Assembly (NCBI GenBank): GCA_026419785.1
Contig: JAODTK010001488.1
Span: forward strand, 429,674-493,673
DNA: 64,000 nt
Source of the DNA: Sclerodactyla briareus
Taxonomy: Eukaryota > Echinodermata > Holothuroidea > Dendrochirotida > Sclerodactylidae
Reading direction: 5' to 3'
The position numbers were made by a program, and so were the translations under genes. A model generated the notes under the pieces. It was not told where the DNA came from. It ran no database searches and worked only from the letters and a program-made list of their open reading frames with translations. Every line of letters begins with the position of its first letter. The stretch's first letter is position 1. Below, piece by piece: positions 34,404-44,295 of the stretch.

Positions 34404-34660
34404 GGGCGGCGATCACGGGGGGGGGGGGGGAAGGGGGGGAATGTCCCCCCCCAATAATTTTGGTGGGGGGACATTAAGATCAAATGTCCCCCCCCCCCCA
34501 ATATTTTGCGGACCGGTGAAAAATCCTATAATATATGTACCGTTACTGCCCATAACACAAGGTCTAACTCATATTACATATCGATGCTTAAATTCTGAGG
34601 AAGCGAAATGCAAAAAAAAAAAAATCGCGCCGCTGCGCGTGCTGTATTCTTTCTTTTCCG
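34404..34660 (+). repeat. G-run cassette, copy 1
   Basis: GGGCGGCGATCAC is followed by G14 (34417-34430), a C8 run, AATAATTTTGGT, a G6 run, and C12 with AATATTTTG. About 100 bp later come an A run and a GCGC-GCTGCGCG palindromic patch (about 34610-34650). The same order recurs at 35134-35400. The alternating G and C runs can pair with each other into long hairpins. Confidence 0.7.
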
Positions 34661-34718
34661 TTACTGACCTGTCTACAATACTTTGTCAGTTCTAATTCAA
34701 AATATGACTCTCCTACAG

Positions 34719-34868
34719 CGTGTCATCTTCAATGGGGTGAACATATGGGATGCCACAAGGAGAATTTGTTTTTGGGACGTGGTCATGTTGCACTCCTCCC
34801 ACAACAAAATGCTGGACACCAACGGCCATTTCTTAAACACTGACACAGAACAAGAGCTTAGAGTTTAG
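34719..34868 (+). CDS. Weak candidate exon, unknown protein
   Basis: A CTCTCCTACAG acceptor ending at 34718 is followed by 49 open codons to TAG at 34866-34868. Many codons end in C or G (for example in RVIFNGVNIWDATRR and HSSHNKMLDTNGHF). It lies between two G-run cassettes, so it may belong to a repeat. No family is recognised. Confidence 0.2.
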   Translation, partial: RVIFNGVNIWDATRRICFWDVVMLHSSHNKMLDTNGHFLNTDTEQELRV

Positions 34869-35133
34869 TCTACTTATGATCCTTATTGTTCAGACGGCAT
34901 GCTTGGCCAAGCCTGACGTGCTGTTTCCTAATAGAAGATGACAGCTATATGCAACGAAAAACAATATGGGAATCGTTCACATCACTATGGAGGATCACGT
35001 GATTGACGCATGACACTATAAGGCGCGATGCGGGGCGGAACATTCTGAGACCTGACATTTTGAACGAAAAATGTTTGAACGGAACCCCAAATCTTGAAAA
35101 AATACTGATTTCCTAACTGCTGACTGGCTCCAA
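34869..35133. other. No feature recognised
   Basis: Short spacer between the two G-run cassettes. No signal seen. Confidence 0.4.
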
Positions 35134-35400
35134 GGGCGGCGACCATGGTGGGGGGGGGGGGGGAGGGGGGGGGGGGGGGGACCTCTTCCCCCCCCCGATA
35201 TTTTTGGTTGAGGGGGACGCATGCATTCCCCCCCTCCCCTCCCAATTTTTGAGCCCGACGGTTATTTCGCTGACACTGTTCCTGACATATCCATCAGCAA
35301 CCATGTTTTAAAAAATTGCATAATGAACCTAAATGATTCTGTTGAGGTTAATTCTGCTGCTTCATATCCAAAATTTTTGCGCGCTGCGCGAGCGGGGCAC
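35134..35400 (+). repeat. G-run cassette, copy 2
   Basis: GGGCGGCGACCA is followed by G14 (35150-35163), A, G16 (35165-35180), a C9 run, GATATTTTTGGTTGA, a G run, and C-rich AATTTTTGAGCCC. A GCGCGCTGCGCGAGCG patch lies near 35378. The organisation is the same as at 34404-34660. Three overlapping proline- or glycine-rich frames here are artefacts of the homopolymers. Confidence 0.7.
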
Positions 35401-37015
35401 CTTGTGTAACCGGTAGTGTTCAGACATATGAGGTGCCTTGTGCAAACATATTATGTTCCTTAACACAAAATGCCTGAAATTAACATCAGTTGTTCTTATT
35501 ATCAATGAAAAGGGCCTCTGTTCTCCTTCAAATCCATTCGTTTTTGCATAAGATTGGCGGGATCTTCTGTGTTTCTAAATTTTTTCACGGGTGCGACCTC
35601 TTGTTGAATGTTGGGTGCACGATCACATACTATCACTATTAGAGCACACGGTGGGGCATCGGAAATGGCGGTCAGGGAAGTGAGGAAACGCCACAAAATT
35701 GCGTTGTCAGAAAGAATGATTCAAAATTCAAATTGAGAGAAGGCCAAGCCCAAATATTGCCTGAATGTTCGATGGACTCATGCCCACGGTGACTAAGAAG
35801 AGACAATCGCCTCGAATATCCACTAAAAGGGAACAAATTTCGCGCGTAATATTCGTGGATTTTGTTCCCGTTACTTTTCCGTCAATCTCCGCACACTCTA
35901 TGGAAATATTTCCCGCCTCATCTGCTCATTGGCCCCCTAACTTATGACATATTGTGAGGTGGAATCATACCACAACAACATTATCATTGACCTTGAAAAC
36001 TACAATCAACCTCTTTCGATTACTAAACCATTTGGCCTCCGGTTCGTTATCCTCCTCCCTCGACACGCGCGATTTGAACAACATGCAGTATAGCCTAGGT
36101 ATCAGACTGATGCTTGGATTTCCAAACGCATGTTTTCTCCGGATAACTGAGATCAGTTTTCCTATATGAGCAAAAATGGTGGATGTTTGACCAAAAAAGT
36201 TAAGAGTTGGGGCCGTGCGGGACCGTGATAAGACGCGGTCTGACAAATGTGTTAAATTTTCACCGATTACAGATTGTCATTACAAAAGCCCAGAATTGAA
36301 GATTGTACATGCAGCCGAAAACGCCCGGGAGGGTTTCAGTCCCGAAATCTGGGGGGGGGGGGTCGCGTTCCTTAAATAGGTTCTCGCGCCCCGAAAAATG
36401 TCTGTGCCCCTCCCCCGTATGAAAAAGTCTGGTGACGCCATTGCTAATTGCAAATTTGAATTAGAATTAGCGACCACTTGTTGAAAGTTGGGTGCATGCG
36501 CGGTGCACATACTCAGCTAATAAGAGATGGCGGCCATTTTTCGGAAAAATTATTCGGCCAGTGAACGCCCACGTATCGTGCAAGACATGCTTCAAAATCG
36601 TGAATAAGTTTATTATCCAAGATGCATGACTTTACGAGAGCGATATATGAAGTGAAAAAAAAAAATCTGAGCGCTTCGCGCGCCGTTGCGCTTACTAGTG
36701 TTATACTCATTTCGGCCACCTGTCTGGGAGACCCTGATTGGAAGTGTCTCTCCCATGCGCTGTGGTCCGCAAAAGATGAAAAAAGGGCGTTAATTTTGAT
36801 GTGAAAAACGCAGGCAGATCCAGTGAAAGGTCAAGAGGTCAGTGCAATGTCGTTGGTCAAATTGGATTCTGCAAAATCTAGCGCTTCGCGCGAACGTACT
36901 GGTTGTTGCCATTTGCACTTGCCATTGTTCTTTTATTACCTCAGAGTAACCTCACTAGCATGGTATTTTAGAATGTCACAGCATTACACGCAAACACCTT
37001 GGAAATTGATCCCTA
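35401..37015. other. Repeat-derived stretch with duplicated segments
   Basis: GCGACC-CTTGTTGAA-GTTGGGTGCA occurs at about 35597-35621 and again at about 36469-36493, each followed by CACATACT and, further on, by a GCATCGGAAATGGCGG or GAGATGGCGGCC segment. GCGCTTCGCGCG lies near 36668 and 36881. A third G-run (G12 at 36351-36362) sits beside GGGGCGCGAGAACC on the minus strand. No gene is recognised. Confidence 0.5.
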
Positions 37016-38393
37016 AGCGCTGTTTACACGTGTGCGATACGATACGATACGATTTTACGAGATACGATACGTAAATTTTTCGGATGGAGTGTCCACACAC
37101 TTGTGCGATAAAAAATGTCGTACTCCCCCCGATAATTTTATCGGACATCTCCGCGCCTAACATAACGGAGAAAGTAGTGGGATTTTAGTTGAGAGAAGCA
37201 CAATTTTTCCAATTTTGTCGCTTCAAGCGGGGAATAGCCTGTTCGGCAGCGTTTCTGAGTACCAAGAATTGTTTAATTTCAAGGCAATTCGAGCTTGTGT
37301 CCTTTCGTCGGTGACTTTTTTTTTTGTAGGAGGCGTGGAGAAGCGCAATTGACGATCACGAATTCAGAAACATGCTGACCTCACCACCCGCCTACCCTTT
37401 CGTTAAACACCCAGTCTTAATTAGCATCGGTATCCAATAATACGGCCGAAGTGAGGTTGGTAGCCAAGAAAGGTCAATTCAGGTCAGTTCAGTTCCAATT
37501 CAGCCAATGAGCTGAAAATGTGAGCTTGGAATTAGTCTGTCAAAAATACATGTAAAAATGATGCATACGGATCCACCTGTGTACGTTACTACTTTCCTCA
37601 CTGCTCTACAAGACATTAATTAACTTGGCTGAAATCGGCATTATACCACCCCCCCCCCCTATAGCTTATTTCCGTAGCCTTCCTGGTCTATCCCGCCTCT
37701 TTCTTCCCCTGGGGGTAAGGGTGAAGTTTCGGTCAATACGTCATACGGATCTGAGACCTCTGGAAAACCCATCCTACCTTGCTCCTCTCAAACATCCGCA
37801 ACACCCACTCCCCCCGGTGCCACTAACTACCAACCGCATATCTCTGCCTTTGAATGTCACATGATAATTGGTGGATGCCGACGAAACATGACCCTCCCCA
37901 ATACTCTCATCTGATCACACTAATATAGTATGGGGGAGGGCTTCATGGACTCGAACTGAAATAATGGTTCGTAGGTCCCGCGCATGGCGGCGACGAATAG
38001 GGACGGAGAAGCTCATCAGAGGCCAGGTTTCCCCGGATAAGTCACTGACCCAAAAAAAGTCATCAAAAACCTACCCGATCTTCACTAAAACCCACTTTCA
38101 CACTAAACTTCCCCTAATAGCCTGTTTGGCGTTCCATACTCTTTGCATGATGGCCAAGTTCATCACTGCATTCGCAATTTATCGCATTCCGATAAATTTC
38201 TCGTCGATCAAAGTGAAATATTTTCAGAACGCGACGTCCGATAAATTTATCGTATCGTATCGTATCGTATCGATCGCACAGGTGTGGAACACTCCATTGA
38301 AATAACACTTTTTAAACTCGACGTCCCGATAAATTTTACGTTCGTATCGTAATCGTATCGTATGGTAGTCGGTTGCACAGGAGGGTTTGGAGA
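37016..38393. mobile_element. DNA-transposon-like element with long CGATA-built inverted repeats
   Basis: The left arm (about 37030-37160) reads TGTGCGATACGATACGATAC, then GATACGATACGTAAATTTTT, CGGATGGAGTGTCCACACAC, TTGTGCGATA and CGATAATTTTATCGGAC. Read from the other strand, the right arm (38393 back to about 38228) gives ACCATACGATACG, GAACGTAAAATTTATCGG, AATGGAGTGTTCCACACC, TGTGCGATCGATACGATACG and GATAAATTTATCGGACGTCG. The order is conserved over about 150 bp in both arms. The roughly 1.1 kb between has no coding frame. The exact ends and any target duplication are uncertain. Most likely a non-autonomous DNA transposon. Confidence 0.6.
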
Positions 38394-38559
38394 GGGCATG
38401 TCGCGTTGAAGGCGAAAGGTGGGGTGGTGTTGGGAGAACCTTTCCTGAAAATCCCTCTTGACTTTTAATCAAGTTTAGGATGTGCCTATTGTCCTCATAT
38501 GGCAATGTGAAGTGCCGTTTCCTGCAATCTAGGGAGTCGTCAACGTGATATTCTCTTTA

Positions 38560-38670
38560 AAACAACCGCCACGCGCTAACCCCCTGGTGTCCTCCGCTAG
38601 ATAGTTTCCATCTTGGTCCGTCCCCCCCCCCCCCCCCCTCAGTCGCCACACAAATCCCGCCGCCCTTGAC
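38560..38670 (-). repeat. G-run cassette, copy 3 (reverse orientation)
   Basis: On the minus strand GCCAGTCAAGGGCGGCGG is followed by G17 (C17 at 38622-38638 on the plus strand) and then by sequence resembling the cassette at 39768-39860. Compare GGCTCCAAGGGCGGCGACC at 35127 on the plus strand. Confidence 0.6.
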
Positions 38671-38956
38671 TGGCTCAATTCCGTTTATTCAAATCAAATG
38701 CCCGAAAGTGCATCCATTTTTCCATGACAGTGATGTTCAATCATTTTAAGATGCGGCAACCTCCAACCCAATTTGAAGGGTCCTCTATGGAACGGACCTC
38801 TTAACATAGAGGCTTGGTAGGAATGGAGGTTCCACGATGAAGACATGTAAGAATTAAACATCGATCAGTGTTTCAGAAATTTATTGTCAATGCAGTGATG
38901 CTGCTCACGCCATAGCCCCGGGAAGTGCCGCTCTCTGCAATCTGGGTTCGAGGGAA

Positions 38957-38969
38957 GGGGGGGGGGGGG
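38957..38969 (+). repeat. G13 homopolymer inside the tandem array
   Basis: The run sits at the position where other array units have shorter G runs (GGGGGGGTC). Confidence 0.9.
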
Positions 38970-39767
38970 TCTGTACGACCGTCTTGTACGCGACCGCATC
39001 AATGCAGTGGCGCGAATAGTGTGATGGAAATGAACATTAGATCAGTTACTCCACAGACGGTTTTTTGAATTATAAATTTCGGAAATTATTGTCAATTTTA
39101 GGGATGTTGCTTCCTGTCATAGACCCGGGAAGTCGCGTTTCCGGCAACTGGGGGGGTCGTAAGGCTCAAAATTTCCTTGTACATACGCGTCCAATGATGG
39201 TGGCCCGAATTGTAAGGAATAAACATCGTTCAGTTCCTACAAGAACGTTTCTTGAACTATAATTTTCGCAACGCATTGCCAATTTTGGGGACGTTTGGCT
39301 AATTGCACAGACGGAGACTCAGGGAGGGCCGTTCTGCAATGGGGTAGGGGGGTTGGGTATTAAAACGAGAATTTTCCTTGACCTACGCGTCCACCTGATG
39401 GTGGCCCGAATGTAAGGAATAAACACTCGAACAGTCCTCAAAGAAGGTTTTTTGAGAAAATTAAATTATGAAAAATATTGCCAATTTAGGGACTTTGCCG
39501 TACTGCCATACGGATCGGAGTGCCGTGTTCTGCAATCAGGGGGGTCTGGAAAACGAAAAATTGCCTTGTAACCTACGCGTCAACCGATCTTGCATGGCCC
39601 GAATTGTACGGAATAAAGATTGATCAGTTTCTTCGAAAATGTTTTCTTGAAAGAAAATCGATAATTTATTGCCAATTTAGGGATGTTACTTACTGCCATA
39701 TGGCACGGGAGATGCCGTTTCCTGCAATCTGGGGGCTCTGTAAAACGAAAATTCTCCCGGTTGGCCG

Positions 39768-39860
39768 CTACGCGCCAACGAATGGTGCGCTCCGCTTAGG
39801 TGCCAACCTCATTTGTCCCCCCCCCCCCCCATATGTGACACAGATCGCCGCCCCTGTGGT
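39768..39860 (-). repeat. G-run cassette, copy 4 (reverse orientation)
   Basis: On the minus strand GGGGCGGCGATCTGTG leads into G14 (C14 at 39817-39830 on the plus strand), ACAAATGAGGTTGGCACCTA and GCGGAGCGCACC. This closes the right end of the 200-bp tandem array, and copy 3 interrupts its left part. Confidence 0.6.
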
Positions 39861-42736
39861 GATATGTTCGAAACAACAGCCTAAAGGTCAGGTATTCATG
39901 ATTTACTCCTCTCAATCGTCAGTTGACCGTACCGTGTTGACAACCGAATGTAAAATTTATCAACTATTGCAGTAGCGTAATTACAACAGGGCCTATGTAT
40001 ATAACGAATGACTTAAAATACGCCCAACTCATGATCCGCTAGAAATACCAGAAGTTAATTAATGTCCTTGTTGTTACCCCTCACCAATCTTGGAAAGAAA
40101 TCGCTCAAGCCTGTCGCATGAAAAACCTCATTTCGGCGATAATGAACATTATGCAAGTACATTCGACACTCGAATCTGGGTTTAACACAGTCGTCCTCTC
40201 TGCTAATTACTACCGATAATACACTCAGCTTCACGGATACGGTATGTTTCTTAAACGATAAAAAAGAAGGTTATACCTCAAAAATAAGGTTAGACTAACT
40301 CCGCACACCTACAAATTTATGGGGCCCCCCCAAAAAAAACAAAAAAAAAAACAAAAAAAAAAAAAAATCGTCGCCACATAGACTGAAATCCAATTATACC
40401 TGGTGAACTTTCAGGATAACGATGCATCTTTTTTATTATATAAAAGAATGTTCGGTTTAATGGCAGTATACTCGGGGTCAGAGGCGAGTCACAACAGACC
40501 CAACCCTCCTCATATATTGTAAGTTAATAATCATAATAAGTTTGTTCCTTTATACTCTCAGGTTTGTTATTATCACCCGTATTCGGCTATATTACCGACC
40601 TCGCCTTACGACACACTTAAAACTTTTGGGCAAACATTCTTTGCTCCATCTGAGAGTCGGCCGAATTTTCCAGTAAAACACGGCTGCGCATGGGGCGAAC
40701 AGAAAAGTTGGTATATCTTTGAAAACATTTGACGAAATTCCGAAGGCACGTCACCTGAAATTTTGGGCGATCCTTTCATTTTTGTTCCGTTTTCTACCAG
40801 AACATTCTGCTATTCTCTTATCGAATTTTGGTCGCCTTTTGCCGGAAATCATAGTACATCAACATTTCAGGGGCCGTTCGTGCCGTTCTTGAACACATCT
40901 GCTGCTCCTATTTCTTAGTTCAGCAAAATGCTGGGACTTGGATTGGGTTATGGAAGAGACGCAGTAATCAATTGCCCGAGAAAAAGTGACTGTAAGATTA
41001 TTCAATGTCAGAGACCATGACCAGGCCCATGCATTTCATGCACGCTTCCCCCGCGAAAAATTTGTGTATAACTATAGCACACCTATTACGCTGTTGTGTA
41101 ACCAATTACACAACCATTGTGTATATTCTGCACATTTTGTGTGATTTTTTACGCAACCTTCACACAATGTTCCATACAAAAATTTCCGTACACACTTCGG
41201 GAATAGGTTGTGCTAATGTAGCCTACACAGTCTGTGTAAATTCGACCAATCTTTTTTAAGAGTGTAATGTTTCATCAGAGCACCACGAAATCGATCGTCT
41301 TTAGCGATAGGAAGCACTGACACGTACTTCGTGACAATCGTCTTCCTATCAGCTGAACATGAAATAGGACTACTCCTTAAAGCACGCCCTACAGTAGACC
41401 TACCGGAACCTATACTGAACCTGGCACAACGCATACGGATAATTCCATGTCTGGGCCTTGAAGGGGGTTCATCAATCGTACACAGACGGGAGGGGGGAGG
41501 GGGTCACAAAACTCAGGTTATTTTTTAATGTTGTTATTCATTGAGAATCACTAGAAACATTTATACATTACGAACTGACGAATAACTTATTCCCGGATTC
41601 ATCTCTAAAATTGCCATGTCACAGGATTGTATCCTTTGTAGGAATAATCCCTTTATGACACACGTACCCACCAAGACATTCACCTGTTCACCGTCGTGTA
41701 TCTGTACATACAGTCGTCCGACATTTCGCAATAGCGCCTCCGTTTCTCACACGGTCGCGCTACTTCGGGTTTCCTACTTCTGGTTTCCTGCTTCGTTATT
41801 GACATCAGCTCTCCAATCAGTTCAGTATTTCAGCTTCATCATCCCGCCTCCTTATTTGGTCCACCCGGTGAGCCTCCTTAGTGAAAATCAAAAGTTAATG
41901 AACGACCATTAATCATGTTCCCCGTTGGATCATCTGTCATAGGGTGCAGAGGTACAAGGGGGATTGCATCTAGGGGTTGGTCGTTGAAAAAAGGTAATGA
42001 TGCGCAGCCCCTTAGTGACTGGTAAAACAACTGAGGATTCTGTAATTGCCGCCCGTATGTTATCTGTTCCCCATTGCTCATATGCTGGTCAGCGCCTTTG
42101 TGAGAATCACAACAAAGACGATATAATAAATATTGCTATTTTAGTGGCCGCGAATTGATGCGCAGGAAGTGCGCAACTGCACGCACGTAATACATTATAG
42201 TTGACTGCTAGATGTACGCAAGAAATGGGTCTAACATCCCGATGTCCAGCCGAAGTGTTCGCCACCCACTTGAGAACTCCCCCCAAACTACTTCAACTGG
42301 GTGCTTGGGACAGTTAAACATACCCGTTATATTTATTTTTATCTGACGTATAAGACAATGAGAAGGCTTAGGCCTAACCTCTTCCTTCTAGTGAAGAATA
42401 CTATGAAATAGTCTGTTGGCTTCTGATTAACTTAATTATGGGCTACCTGTATGAGATGTACATGATTTAACCAATGCGATATCCTGCTGATAACCCCTAC
42501 TTGTGGTGCCTGTGCTACGAACGTGTCCCGGGATGCGAACTCTATACTATCATGGAGGACAAACGAGATCTAAGCCTTCTCAGCGTCAAAACGGAATACC
42601 GCCCGAAGGAGGGAAAGGGAAATTTGTTGGTGTACTTCTAGTACCACCGCACCAAAGCAGTGTTCCCTCGAGTTTTTGCCCAATCAATGTGGAGATGTGA
42701 AAAATGCGTATTGTCTAATTCCTTTTCTTTCCACAG
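39861..42736. other. No gene recognised; A-rich tract and small hairpin
   Basis: C7 at 40325-40331 is followed by an A-rich tract (40332-40367). A hairpin TTGTGTAA-CCAA-TTACACAA lies at 41094-41113, within about 200 bp rich in ACACAA/TTGTGT words that may be an old inverted-repeat element. The 98-codon plus frame at 41616-41912 has no recognisable domain. Confidence 0.45.
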
Positions 42737-42928
42737 AGAAATGGTGCTGAGAAAGATGGCAATGTAGCAGCGAGGGATTACATACATATTAGAAAGGAAG
42801 GAGGCACGTCAATCTCCTCAGATAGGTCTATAAGAAGAGACGATCACAATGAGGTCGTCAGTCTCCCAGTGCCCCACCCCTCCCCTCAAACAAAACAAAT
42901 AAAACCGAAAAAAACCCGGAAAATCTAA
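42737..42928 (+). CDS. Candidate exon with very good acceptor, unknown hydrophilic protein
   Basis: The acceptor CTAATTCCTTTTCTTTCCACAG, with AG at 42735-42736, is close to ideal. It is followed by an open frame of 63 codons to TAA at 42926-42928. The peptide is hydrophilic and charged: RNGAEKDGNVAARDYIHIRK, then an S/R/D-rich part, a proline-rich part (PVPHPSP) and a lysine-rich tail (KPKKTRK). This would suit a disordered C-terminus. Codon third-position composition is not raised. No family is recognised. It could form a plus-strand transcript with the candidate exons at 43982 and 44224, but the splice phases were not verified across them. Confidence 0.25.
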   Translation, partial: RNGAEKDGNVAARDYIHIRKEGGTSISSDRSIRRDDHNEVVSLPVPHPSPQTKQIKPKKTRKI

Positions 42929-43981
42929 TCGACGCCATGCTGAACGTAGTTTACAGTTTAAGGTCACTCAGAAACCGTGTTCAAGTACTACAAGCAGTTT
43001 TGCTTAAATTTCCTACACCCATAAGTGTATGTATGAATGGGATTCTCCCTTCCACGTGTCATTTTCATACGCACCCCCGATTACTTCGGTCAGTCACGTG
43101 TGGGTCATTGTCACTTCCAAAATGTCTCGTATGTGACTCACCTTCACTGAAAGGCCAGTCACGAAACTGACTTGGGTGTGTCATTTACTCGGATTATGTA
43201 GAAAGTAACAGGATATGCTGGCCCTACTATCTGGGTCATTCTGATTGAAATTGGAAGTCACGGTGACTGAGGGGGTTGCGGCAATATACAGGAATTGCGA
43301 TTAAACCACATTCGACAAACCCACCATGTCCAGTGTTGGGAGGTGCGTCAATGGCCAAGGCATAATACGAGATGGAACGGAAACATGTGAACCATCCCAC
43401 CAGAAAGTATTAGAATATTAGCATGCAGTTCAAGTAACTTCCTAAAAAGCTGGCGGCGCGAAGGATCAGGTGAATCATGACGTATCATACACCGCCTGCC
43501 AGATCATACCGACCATCACCAGGCGTACAATTATTTATGATAGTCCTTCACGGTTAACAACAGTACCGACATTTTTCTCGAATGTTGACGGTGTTGTAAA
43601 TACTCCAGCGGTTGTTTTATTTTGGGTTTACTGACCCTTTGTCTTAGGACATACGATTATTTAAGATCTTTCGGTCCCGCGGCCGGGGGGGGCGGGAAAC
43701 TGGGGAGGGAAACGGGGCTTTCTACCGCGACATCGCTGGGTGGAAAGCTGTTTTTTTTTTTTTTTGGGCCCATCGTGACTCTCATGATTTAGCCGCCGAC
43801 AATGCAGTGGTCATGCAGGGGGAAGTCGGGGCGGTGAAATGGGAACAGTAGGCGAATTTCTGTCCGTACTGGGTATGACAGCGGAATGTTAGCCATTCAT
43901 CACACATACTGACGTCGAGGTCGTGGATTGAATTACAATTTATGGATATGCTTATCCCATCTTTTCTATGCCCTCTTGCAG
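42929..43981. other. No gene; T15 and GTCAC-rich stretch
   Basis: 43040-43270 is rich in GTCAC/GTGAC words, including GTCACGTG and GTCACGGTGAC. T15 lies at 43751-43765, followed by GGGCCC. Confidence 0.45.
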
Positions 43982-44154
43982 ATATTCAAACTCCAGCTCG
44001 ACTGACTGACCAGGTTTGGATCCGTTCTGAAAAAAGGGGGAGGGGGTGTCGTCCATGGATCATCGACCTGCCGAAGAGTGTCTGCGTCCCGACCGGGAGC
44101 CCACTGAGTGACGGACAGGACTGCCTTGCTTGTCAGCTTCAGTTGACCGACTGA
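43982..44154 (+). CDS. Candidate terminal exon, unknown protein
   Basis: A strong acceptor (CATCTTTTCTATGCCCTCTTGCAG, AG at 43980-43981) opens one of three frames for 56 codons to TGA at 44152-44154. About 60 percent of codons end in G or C. The peptide (IQTPARLTDQVWIRSEKRGR, then DLPKSVCVPTGSPLSDGQDC) is protein-like with several cysteines, but I recognise no domain. An internal CAG|GTTTGG at about 44013 could instead be a donor to the acceptor at 44223. Transcript data would decide. Confidence 0.3.
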
Positions 44155-44223
44155 TTGAGTAGCTACCCTGGTTAGTATAAATTAATTTGTGAATCCCATT
44201 GACAATTCTTTGTTTTCCATCAG

Positions 44224-44295
44224 TCAGCACTGGAATGGACAGTATTCTCTCTCACGAATCAGTACATTCTCATGAGAGGCGCCGTCAGCCATTAA
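44224..44295 (+). CDS. Weak candidate exon
   Basis: ATTCTTTGTTTTCCATCAG ends at 44223 and is a good acceptor. The frame SALEWTVFSLTNQYILMRGA stays open for 23 codons to TAA. It is in phase with a putative donor at about 44013, giving a 210-bp intron. Short and uncertain. Confidence 0.2.
   Translation, partial: SALEWTVFSLTNQYILMRGAVSH

Larger units (their letters stand above)
38490..39790 (+). repeat. Tandem array, period about 190-207 bp, five to six copies
   Basis: The anchor TGCCGTTTCCTGCAATCT or a variant occurs at about 38523, 38936, 39143, 39335, 39531 and 39723 (position of its TGCAAT part), giving spacings of 413 (a double unit), 207, 192, 196 and 192. Each unit also has TTGCCAATTTAGGGA-GTT, CTGCCATA, a G-run with GGTC, an AAAACGAAAATT segment, CTACGCGTC and GGCCCGAATTGTAAGGAATAAA with CAGTT. 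The first interval is interrupted by a G-run cassette in reverse orientation. Confidence 0.85.

Noticed and set aside
34985-35304. Proline- and glycine-rich overlapping minus-strand frames
   Set aside because: Produced by G/C homopolymers of the cassette at 35134-35400.
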